A stretch of 24,829 nt of DNA, taken from positions 1 to 24,829 of the forward strand of contig JAZUIK010000128.1 of the NCBI GenBank assembly GCA_045642205.1. The letters are read 5' to 3'. Below, piece after piece: positions 15,644-21,863 of the stretch. The translations under genes were made by a program, and so were the position numbers. Position 1 is the first letter of the stretch; every line of letters begins with the position of its first letter. Under the pieces are notes generated by a model. That model was not told the origin of the DNA and made no database searches. It was given only the letters and a program-made list of their open reading frames with translations. This stretch comes from RUG760 sp045642205 (GTDB taxonomy: Bacteria; Bacillota; Clostridia; Lachnospirales; Bianqueaceae).

Positions 15644-17251
15644 ATGAGTAAAATAAAAGCCTTCAGTGACCTGAATATCGATGAAGATATTCTGGACGCC
15701 ATTGAAGACCTGGGATATAAGGAGCCTACAGAGATCCAGGCAAACTGCATCGATGAACTCCTTTCCGGCAATGATCTGATCGGACAGTCCCAGACCGGCA
15801 CCGGCAAGACTGCTGCCTTTGCGATCCCCATGATCGAACTGATCGATCCGGATGATCGCAGACTCCAGGGTGTTGTCCTCTGCCCTACGCGTGAGCTTTG
15901 CATGCAGAATGCCGAAGAGATCCGTAAGCTCTTGAAATACAAGAGCGGTATCCGTGTCGTCAGTGTCTACGGCGGCCAGCCCATCAGTTATCAGATCAAC
16001 GATATGCGCAAGGGTGTCCATATCCTGACAGCCACTCCCGGCCGTCTTCTGGATCACCTGCGCCGCCATACCCTGAAACTGGATCAGGTGCAGATGGTCG
16101 TTCTGGATGAGGCGGACGAGATGCTGCATATGGGATTCCGTGAAGATATCGATCTTCTGCTGTCCCAGATGCCTGAACCCAGGCAGACTGTCCTGTTCTC
16201 CGCCACTATGCCGGAGGATGTCAGAGCCATCGCCAGAGAGTATATGGAGGATCCCATCGAGGTCCGCACTACGCCCACGGACAATCTGACCGTGGAGAAG
16301 ATCACTCAGCAGTATTTCGATGTGAAGGCAAAGGCTAAGACCGATGCGCTGTGTCGTCTTCTGGATCTGGAATCTCCCGATCGTGCCATTATCTTCGTTA
16401 ACACGAAAAAGCGTGCTGCCGAGCTGTCCGATGAACTCTTAAAGAGAGACTATCCTGTGGATGCGCTGCACGGCGACTTAAAGCAGGCTCAGAGAGATCT
16501 GGTCATGCGTCGTTTCAAGAAGGGAGATCTGAAACTTCTGGTAGCTACGGATGTGGCTGCAAGAGGATTGGATATCCATGGTGTCGATGCTGTCTTCAAT
16601 TATGATCTTCCCGATGAACCGGAATACTATGTCCACCGCATCGGCCGTACCGGTCGTGCGGGCAAGGAAGGTAAGTCCTATACCTTTATCGTAGGCAAGG
16701 AGATCGACAAGCTCTCTCAGATCCAGGAATATACCGGAACCACGGTAGAACCCCGTCGTCTTCCCACCTTGCAGGAAGTGGAGGAAGTTCACCGTCAGCA
16801 GCTCATCGAATCTGTCAGAGCCATCCTCAAGGGTGGTGATCCGACCCTTCCTTCTGCCGGAAAATATCAGAAAGATGTGGAGACTCTTGTCGCCGAAGGT
16901 TATGATCCTGCTTTGGTAGCTTCCGCCATCATGGCCAAGCTGTTATATGTTCCTCACACACAAAGTGACTCCCTCTCCGGTGTTCCTACCAAGGTCGTCG
17001 GTGAGAATGAGGAAATGATCCGACTGCACTTTTCTCTGGGAAGAAAGCATCGTATCTATGTCAAGGATCTGATCGGTGCGATCTCAACCCGCTGCGGCGT
17101 TCCTCAGAGTGCCATCGGCCACATCGACATTCTGGAAGGCTTCTCCTATGTGGAGGTTCCCTCCTCCTGTGCCGGTGATGTTTTAAAGGTCCTGGACGGT
17201 GACGAGATCAAGCGTCAGAAGGTCTATGTTTCTTTGGCTTCCAGCCGATGA
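15644..17251 (+). CDS. DEAD-box ATP-dependent RNA helicase with DbpA RNA-binding domain
   Basis: Unwinds RNA, probably in ribosome assembly or mRNA turnover, often under cold or stress. All core motifs are present: Q motif around PTEIQANCI (28-36), motif I SQTGTGKT (49-56), Ia PTREL (81-85), Ib TPGR (131-134), II DEAD (155-158), III SAT (186-188) and VI HRIGRTGR (about 331-338). A C-terminal DbpA-type RNA-binding domain of about 75 residues (about 460-535) is seen at GRKHRIYVKDLIG and GFSYVEVP. The length of 535 residues suits CshA/DeaD-like proteins. Which ortholog (CshA, DeaD or DbpA-like) cannot be fixed; the C-terminal domain favours a 23S rRNA-related role. ATG with GGAGG 5 bases upstream. 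Confidence 0.95.
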   Translation: MSKIKAFSDLNIDEDILDAIEDLGYKEPTEIQANCIDELLSGNDLIGQSQTGTGKTAAFAIPMIELIDPDDRRLQGVVLCPTRELCMQNAEEIRKLLKYKSGIRVVSVYGGQPISYQINDMRKGVHILTATPGRLLDHLRRHTLKLDQVQMVVLDEADEMLHMGFREDIDLLLSQMPEPRQTVLFSATMPEDVRAIAREYMEDPIEVRTTPTDNLTVEKITQQYFDVKAKAKTDALCRLLDLESPDRAIIFVNTKKRAAELSDELLKRDYPVDALHGDLKQAQRDLVMRRFKKGDLKLLVATDVAARGLDIHGVDAVFNYDLPDEPEYYVHRIGRTGRAGKEGKSYTFIVGKEIDKLSQIQEYTGTTVEPRRLPTLQEVEEVHRQQLIESVRAILKGGDPTLPSAGKYQKDVETLVAEGYDPALVASAIMAKLLYVPHTQSDSLSGVPTKVVGENEEMIRLHFSLGRKHRIYVKDLIGAISTRCGVPQSAIGHIDILEGFSYVEVPSSCAGDVLKVLDGDEIKRQKVYVSLASSR

Positions 17252-17290
17252 ACCATCGATTTCAGCCTTTTCTAAAAAGAAATTTTCTGG

Positions 17291-17334
17291 TTTTTTCGAG
17301 TCACTTAACACCCCATGTTAAGTGACTCAAAAAA
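17291..17334. repeat. Long palindrome downstream of the DEAD-box helicase
   Basis: A perfect 13-base inverted repeat (17298-17310 and 17316-17328, arm GAGTCACTTAACA) around a CCCCA loop. It is flanked by TTTTTT (17291-17296) and AAAAAA (17329-17334), which extend the stem past one bulged C. In both directions the T run comes before the hairpin, so it does not look like a standard intrinsic terminator. Confidence 0.7.
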
Positions 17335-17383
17335 TACCACATCCTGTGTTCTGGTAAATATCAGATGCCTATTTCACAATAAA

Positions 17384-17427
17384 ATCCTCTCGTTTGAGTA
17401 TGTCTCAGGCGGGAGGATATTTTATTT
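17384..17427 (+). terminator. Probable terminator between the helicase and XRE genes
   Basis: ATCCTCTCG (17384-17392) pairs with CGGGAGGAT (17410-17418) with one G-T wobble, and an inner GAG/CTC stem (17396-17398 and 17404-17406) closes the loop. A T-rich tract ATTTTATTT follows directly. The other strand also ends in a T-rich tract, so it may act in both directions. It ends only 2 bases before the GGAGG of the XRE gene, so an attenuator role is possible. Confidence 0.6.
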
Positions 17428-17445
17428 AAGGAGGGCTTTTGTAAT

Positions 17446-18015
17446 ATGAAAAAGCCAAAATATTCTGATATCGATTATACTCGCATCGGTCAGATGATCC
17501 AGAATGCTCGTAAAGAAAAGAAGGTCTCTCAGGCAAAGCTGGCTGAGAGTATCGGCTGCAGTGTGACCCACCTTTGCCGTATCGAATCCGGAGGACGCAC
17601 CTCCATCGATCTGTTATTTCCGATCTGTCAGGAACTGGATCTCAGCCTGGATGATCTGATCGGCATCGGTAACAACCGCAGCATGTATCTGAAGGATCTG
17701 GTGGACCTCTTTGAACGTCGTCCCCGTCACGAGCAGCGATATCTACTTAGCCTGATGCAGGATTCCGTGGAATTCATGACCATGCTGGAGGACCGCAATC
17801 TGTATCACCGTTTTCATTCTCCCGCCTACAAAACAAGTGACAGGCACGGCCGCGCCTCGACGCCCGTAGAAACGATCCTGTATTCTCCCATGCTGGCCGC
17901 AGAGGAACCTGCCACCTTCAAAAGGCCATCTAAATCTTCCGCTAAGAGGACTGATCCCGTAAAACCACCCGTTTCTGACAAAGATAATCCATCTTCCGAC
18001 TCTTTTTCCTTGTAA
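17446..18015 (+). CDS. XRE-family helix-turn-helix transcriptional regulator
   Basis: A 189-residue protein with an N-terminal Cro/C1-type HTH (about residues 13-67). The core is IGQMIQNARKEKKVSQAKLAESIGCSV in outline, with the recognition helix near CSVTHLCRIESG (38-49). The middle (about 75-110) is a short helical region, perhaps for dimerisation. The C-terminal third is polar and rich in S, P, T and K, probably disordered. No ligand domain is recognised. ATG with GGAGG about 11 bases upstream, a long spacing. It ends 91 bases before apbE, and the double palindrome between them (18031-18077) is a candidate binding site, which is inference only. Confidence 0.88.
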   Translation: MKKPKYSDIDYTRIGQMIQNARKEKKVSQAKLAESIGCSVTHLCRIESGGRTSIDLLFPICQELDLSLDDLIGIGNNRSMYLKDLVDLFERRPRHEQRYLLSLMQDSVEFMTMLEDRNLYHRFHSPAYKTSDRHGRASTPVETILYSPMLAAEEPATFKRPSKSSAKRTDPVKPPVSDKDNPSSDSFSL

Positions 18016-18030
18016 GCAGACAAAAGTAAT

Positions 18031-18077
18031 GATAACATCAACTGATGTCTATCATCACAGCATCAGTTGATGTCATC
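18031..18077. promoter_or_regulatory. Double palindrome between the XRE and apbE genes
   Basis: A 13-base perfect inverted repeat: ACATCAACTGATG (18035-18047) and CATCAGTTGATGT (18061-18073), with GAT/ATC pairing outside after one mismatch. Each arm is itself a palindrome of the form CATCA-N2-TGATG (18036-18047 and 18061-18072). A further CATCA half lies in the loop (18053-18057). This fits two dimer operator sites as well as an RNA hairpin. No T tract follows. Confidence 0.6.
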
Positions 18078-18092
18078 CACAGATAATCGAAA

Positions 18093-18098
18093 GGAGGG
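18093..18098 (+). promoter_or_regulatory. Ribosome binding site deciding the apbE start
   Basis: GGAGGG, 8 bases before the ATG at 18107 and only 2 bases before an in-frame TTG at 18101, which favours the ATG. Confidence 0.75.
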
Positions 18099-18106
18099 CT
18101 TTGGGG

Positions 18107-19102
18107 ATGTTTTTTTCCTGTATCCAACGACTTAAGCATATCTTCAGCCAGGCAACTTCCTTTGTCCTGATCCTTTGCCTGGTCCTGACACTTTGCGGAT
18201 GCCATCCCGCAGCTTCTTTGAAATTCTCCTCTACCTGGACAGATCTGTTCGACACCCTCTCCTCCTTCACCGTATACGGCGTCTCCTCTTCGGATTTTGA
18301 TGAGATCTCCAAAGAGCTGCACGACTATCTTCTTGTTTTCCACCAGGAAACCGATATCTATCACACCTACGATGGCATAGAGAACCTTGCACTGTTAAAT
18401 GAACATCCGGATCAGCCACTCACTGTATCAGAGCAGCTCTTTTCTTTCCTTGAGTTTTGCAAAGAAGCCCACGATATCACGGATGGTACCGTCAATGTGA
18501 TGATCGGAGCTGTCACTTCCCTTTGGCATGAAGCCAGAGAGACCTTGGTCCTTCCTTCTGATGAAGCCCTCTCTTCTGCCTCCGCGCACACTTGTATCGA
18601 TTCACTTCTTTTGGAAGATGGCTTTCAGGTATCCCTAAACGATCCTCTTTCCTTGATCGATGTGGGAGCTCTTGCCAAAGGCTACGCCGGCAGACTGGCC
18701 ATGGAATTCCTGTCTGACAAAGGGATCGAGAATTATCTTCTGGATCTGGGCGGCAATGTCTGTACCCATGGTTTTCCCTCAGGCACAGGAAGAGATCACT
18801 TTGTAATCGGTATCCAGGATCCGAAAAGTCCTTCCGGTACCTATAGCGATACCCTGTCACTTAAAAATGAATGTGCCGTCACCAGCGGTGACTACCAGCG
18901 CTTTGTAGAGATCGATTCCACTCGGTATCATCATCTGATCGATCCATTGACGCTGTACCCCGGCACTTATCACTCCTCTGTCACTGTTGTCCATGCAGAT
19001 CCCGCTATCTGCGATATGCTCTCCACTTGTCTCTTTTTGATGAGTAAGGAAGATGGATCCTCTCTGCTTGAAAAGTATAGTGCCAGAGCCTTCTACTATT
19101 GA
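18107..19102 (+). CDS. apbE: ApbE-family FAD:protein FMN transferase (lipoprotein)
   Basis: Transfers FMN from FAD to a threonine of target proteins, as in Rnf/Nqr subunits and FMN-binding extracytoplasmic proteins. The N-terminus has a hydrophobic segment ending in LTLCGC, an approximate lipobox with C32 as the likely lipidated residue, so it should be anchored outside the membrane. Family motifs are seen: DTLSSFTVYG (about 49-58), DITDGTVN (about 122-129), IDVGALAKGYAGR (about 184-196), LLDLGGNV (about 211-218), TSGDYQRF and HHLIDPLT (about 261-285), and the metal-site region CDMLST (about 304-309). It has 331 residues. No Rnf or FMN-binding partner lies in the window, so the target is unknown. 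It follows an XRE regulator. Confidence 0.92.
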   Translation: MFFSCIQRLKHIFSQATSFVLILCLVLTLCGCHPAASLKFSSTWTDLFDTLSSFTVYGVSSSDFDEISKELHDYLLVFHQETDIYHTYDGIENLALLNEHPDQPLTVSEQLFSFLEFCKEAHDITDGTVNVMIGAVTSLWHEARETLVLPSDEALSSASAHTCIDSLLLEDGFQVSLNDPLSLIDVGALAKGYAGRLAMEFLSDKGIENYLLDLGGNVCTHGFPSGTGRDHFVIGIQDPKSPSGTYSDTLSLKNECAVTSGDYQRFVEIDSTRYHHLIDPLTLYPGTYHSSVTVVHADPAICDMLSTCLFLMSKEDGSSLLEKYSARAFYY

Positions 19103-19123
19103 CCTTAAAAAGATTGGTATAAC

Positions 19124-19161
19124 AAAAAAACGTTCAGCGAAAGTCACGCTGAACGGTTTTT
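19124..19161. terminator. Bidirectional intrinsic terminator between apbE and the second MATE gene
   Basis: CGTTCAGCG (19131-19139) pairs with CGCTGAACG (19147-19155), loop of 7. It is flanked by seven A (19124-19130) and five T (19157-19161), so it gives a T tract in both directions and serves two converging genes. The plus-strand gene apbE ends at 19102 and the minus-strand MATE gene at 19217. Confidence 0.88.
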
Positions 19162-19216
19162 GTTATATAACGCCTTTTGTTATATTAGCCTATAAGGCAT
19201 TATTCAGTTTTCAGGA

Positions 19217-20725
19217 TCAGGCAGTCTTCTTCTGTGCCAGCTGCTTGTTGATCAGTTTCCACTTTCCGGAGTTGTATCTCCACATGACCAAGGTGGTTCT
19301 CAGGATCTGATCTGCCACCATGGCGATCCATGCACCGATCAATCCCGTATCAAAGACATTGATCAGAAGGATAGCCAGACCGGGACGGACAAGCAATACT
19401 GTCAGGAAGGTGACCATAGCGGTTGCTTTGGTATCACCGGCACCACGCAGTCCACCGGCGACGATGAACTGGGATGTCTGGAAGGGCTGCGTGAAAGCGA
19501 TCAATTTCAGTATCTGAGCACCTGCCTGAACGATCTCCGGTTCGTCGTTATAAAGGCCGACGATCCATCCTCCAAAGAAGAAGAACACAACGCCCAGACC
19601 GATAGCCAAAATAAATCCGATCCTTCTGGTCCTGGAAGTATAGGCCTGTGCCATATCGGAACGGCGCTTTCCAAGACTCTGTCCCATCAAGGAGGTTGCA
19701 GAGACCGCAAAGGCCTGACCTGTCATAAAGGACAGTGCCTGGATGTTCATACATACCTGATGGGTTGCGTAGGCAACGGTACCTAAGGATGCAACAGTCT
19801 TTGCATAGATGATCATACCGGCACGCATGACCAACTGCTCCGCCATGGAAGGAAGACCGATCTTGACGATCTTTCCAAGTTCCACCTTATCCGGCTTGAA
19901 GCCGTCTCTAAAGCGAAGATGCAGATACTTCTTTCCGCCGCAGACATAGAACATGGCATAGACAAAGGCAACGAACTGTCCGATGATGGTAGCTAAGGAA
20001 GCACCTTCGACGCCCATGGCAGGGAATCCGAGATGTCCGCCGATCAGGCAGTAGTTGAAGAATACGTTAACGATATTGGCGGTCAGATTGTAGATCATAG
20101 CCGTTCTGGAATCACCGACACCTCGAAGGGATGCGGTAATGGTAGAAGTCAGAGCCATGAAGATAAATCCGATCATCTGGATCTTCAGATAATTGACAGC
20201 TCCCTGGATGACATCTTCTCCCTCTGCGCCCATGAAGACGACCATGGGACGGGCGAAGACATAACCGAGAACCGAAGAGATAGCAGACAGCACCAAGGTC
20301 ATCAACAGCGCCTGACGCATGATCTTGTTGGCGGCGACACGGTCACCGGATCCACGATAACGAGCGACCATAGCAGTGGCACCGGCATTCATGGCAATGA
20401 ACATGGCCATCAGAAGGAACTTGGGCTGCGTGGTCATACCTACCGCCGTCAGAGCCCAGGCACCCAGACCACCGACCATCATCATATCCACCATGGAAGC
20501 CAGCTGGGTTAAGAGCAATTCGATGAAGGAAGGCCAGGCAATACGGATGACATCTCCGTAGAGTTCTCTGGAGGTGATGCCCTCGGGCAGCGTTTTGGTT
20601 ACCTTCAGATCGGAAGAATCATCTTCATCCTCTCCAAAAGGAACACGATCCAGTGCGGTATGGATCACCTTGACTTTCTTCGGTTCGGGAATAGGTTCCA
20701 TTCCCTGTTTCTTTTCTTCTTCCAT
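19217..20725 (-). CDS. MATE family efflux transporter (second)
   Basis: A 502-residue exporter of the MATE family with 12 probable spans. Typical features are a WPSFIELLLTQLASMVDMMMVG segment (first span and loop), TASLRGVGDSRTA (about 199-211), GLPSMAEQL (about 291-299) and a second half with GLRGAGDTKATA (about 430-441). It is a different subfamily from the exporter at 11162-12550, and it carries an extra N-terminal tail of about 55 charged, cytoplasmic residues. ATG at 20725 with a weak GAGGG upstream. A promoter is visible at 20762-20791. It stands alone as a single-gene unit. Substrate unknown. Confidence 0.93.
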   Translation of the reverse strand: MEEEKKQGMEPIPEPKKVKVIHTALDRVPFGEDEDDSSDLKVTKTLPEGITSRELYGDVIRIAWPSFIELLLTQLASMVDMMMVGGLGAWALTAVGMTTQPKFLLMAMFIAMNAGATAMVARYRGSGDRVAANKIMRQALLMTLVLSAISSVLGYVFARPMVVFMGAEGEDVIQGAVNYLKIQMIGFIFMALTSTITASLRGVGDSRTAMIYNLTANIVNVFFNYCLIGGHLGFPAMGVEGASLATIIGQFVAFVYAMFYVCGGKKYLHLRFRDGFKPDKVELGKIVKIGLPSMAEQLVMRAGMIIYAKTVASLGTVAYATHQVCMNIQALSFMTGQAFAVSATSLMGQSLGKRRSDMAQAYTSRTRRIGFILAIGLGVVFFFFGGWIVGLYNDEPEIVQAGAQILKLIAFTQPFQTSQFIVAGGLRGAGDTKATAMVTFLTVLLVRPGLAILLINVFDTGLIGAWIAMVADQILRTTLVMWRYNSGKWKLINKQLAQKKTA

Positions 20726-20761
20726 GACAGACCCTCTGCATTTCTAAATAATCATGGATTG

Positions 20762-20791
20762 ATTATAACCCAATTGTTTGCAATCTGTACA
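20762..20791 (-). promoter_or_regulatory. Promoter of the second MATE gene
   Basis: On the minus strand -10 TATAAT (20762-20767) and a partial -35 TGTACA (20786-20791), with an 18-base spacer. The leader would be about 30 bases. Confidence 0.55.
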
Positions 20792-20792
20792 C

Positions 20793-20817
20793 ACTTTTTA
20801 ACACATTGTAAAAAAGT
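20793..20817 (-). other. A/T-rich inverted repeat after plsC
   Basis: ACTTTTT (20793-20799) and AAAAAGT (20811-20817) form a weak stem with an ACA/TGT inner part. It lies between the plsC stop and the MATE promoter. It may be a poor terminator for plsC or a site acting on the promoter; low certainty. Confidence 0.3.
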
Positions 20818-20844
20818 TCTTGCATCCCCATCTTAGACAGATTT

Positions 20845-21591
20845 TCAGATCTCAGTCTTTCCCTGCAGTGCCTCATGGATGATCTTTTCTGTCATAGCAG
20901 GCAGTTCCTTCAGGGCCTGTCGATCCAGATCCTTCGTCTCGATGGCGGGAAGGATCGTTACCGTCACCTGATTCGGTTTCATGGTGAAATGACCATCGCC
21001 TTCCAGGCAGGCACGGCTATTGGAAATAGCCACAGGCACAATGGGTGCTCCGCTCTTGGACGCAATACGGAAGGCTCCGGAAAGGAAGGTACCGATGCCG
21101 CCCTCTTCACCCTTATAGCGAGTTCCCTCGGGGAAGATACCGACACTGTATCCCTGTCCGATCAGTTCGATGGCTTCATTGATGATCTGCATACCCTGAC
21201 GGGGATTCTTTCGATCCAGGAATAAACAATGTAAAAGCTCCATCCATCTTCTTACCAGAGGGATCTTCTTGACTTCGATCTTACTGATCAGAGGAATGGG
21301 ATCTCCCAGCTGGGTCAGCATCACCGGGATGTCATACAGACTGCGGTGGTTGGCCGCAAAGACGCAGGGTCCCTCAGGGATGTTTTCCTTTCCGATCACC
21401 GTGATCTTGACTCCGGCCAGTTTCAAAAGGGTATTGCACCAGATGGGAACATGCTTTTTAGCGATGGCATCCGCTGTAGCGTTATCTCCCTTTTTCAGTG
21501 CTCTCAAGCCTTTACTCATTGCCGGAAAATGTACCAGCAGATAGCCTATGAAATATACAAACCAGATAAATGTACGTAAATATGCGATCAT
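20845..21591 (-). CDS. plsC: 1-acyl-sn-glycerol-3-phosphate acyltransferase (PlsC family)
   Basis: Adds the second acyl chain to lysophosphatidic acid, giving phosphatidic acid at the membrane in phospholipid synthesis. The 248-residue length is typical. The catalytic NHRSLYD motif is at residues 81-87 and the substrate-binding FPEGTR at 153-158. A hydrophobic N-terminal segment (about 5-23) anchors it to the membrane. ATG at 21591 with AGAGGT upstream. It is preceded by a terminator of the small membrane protein gene, so it needs its own promoter in about 50 bases; none is obvious. Other acyl-group specificities in this superfamily are possible. Confidence 0.92.
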   Translation of the reverse strand: MIAYLRTFIWFVYFIGYLLVHFPAMSKGLRALKKGDNATADAIAKKHVPIWCNTLLKLAGVKITVIGKENIPEGPCVFAANHRSLYDIPVMLTQLGDPIPLISKIEVKKIPLVRRWMELLHCLFLDRKNPRQGMQIINEAIELIGQGYSVGIFPEGTRYKGEEGGIGTFLSGAFRIASKSGAPIVPVAISNSRACLEGDGHFTMKPNQVTVTILPAIETKDLDRQALKELPAMTEKIIHEALQGKTEI

Positions 21592-21637
21592 CTACGATCT
21601 ACCTCTTTCCCAGTCTTGGAAATGTCATTCTTTCTTG

Positions 21638-21673
21638 AAAAAAAGATCCGGATTCTTGCCTTTCCGGATCTTT
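21638..21673 (-). terminator. Intrinsic terminator of the trmK-helD-small protein unit
   Basis: AAAGATCCGG (21642-21651) pairs with CCGGATCTTT (21664-21673) in a 10-base perfect stem with a 12-base loop. In the minus-strand transcript seven T follow (21638-21644). It is only 6 bases from the small-protein stop. Confidence 0.88.
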
Positions 21674-21678
21674 AGGTC

Positions 21679-21849
21679 TTATTCAGTTAATCCGTTGTCT
21701 TCCATGATGGCTTCTTCCGTCAGCTCATTGGCGAACAGGATGTTCCAGGCTTCCGCCACATAGGTGGGACGCTGGATACAGAACCAGATGCCTACGGCCA
21801 GGCAGATACCAAGAAGGCTCAGAAGGATCCACTTCAGTTTCTGCTTCAT
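21679..21849 (-). CDS. Small single-span membrane protein of unknown function
   Basis: A 56-residue protein: a basic MKQKLKW start, one hydrophobic segment of about 18 residues (about 8-25), then an acidic tail ending EEAIMEDNGLTE. This could be a membrane-anchored short peptide or a type II anchor. The ATG at 21849 has GGAGG at 21859-21863, directly after the HelD stop (14-base gap), so it is well placed for translation. An upstream in-frame reading within helD lacks such a site. A terminator follows 6 bases later. The clean translation signal and terminator argue that it is a real gene. No family recognised. Confidence 0.7.
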   Translation of the reverse strand: MKQKLKWILLSLLGICLAVGIWFCIQRPTYVAEAWNILFANELTEEAIMEDNGLTE

Positions 21850-21858
21850 CAAAGGATT

Positions 21859-21863
21859 CCTCC
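21859..21863 (-). promoter_or_regulatory. Ribosome binding site of the small membrane protein gene
   Basis: GGAGG, 9 bases before the ATG at 21849 and directly after the HelD TAA stop. It fixes the start of this short gene. Confidence 0.75.

Noticed and set aside
15139..15942. Minus-strand open frame opposite the cyclophilin and helicase genes
   Set aside because: It spans the gap between two strong plus-strand genes in antisense and has no plausible translation signal.
17393..17423. Promoter TTGAGT to TATTTT before the XRE gene
   Set aside because: Both boxes are poor, and the transcript would start on the ribosome binding site. The sequence is better explained by a terminator hairpin.
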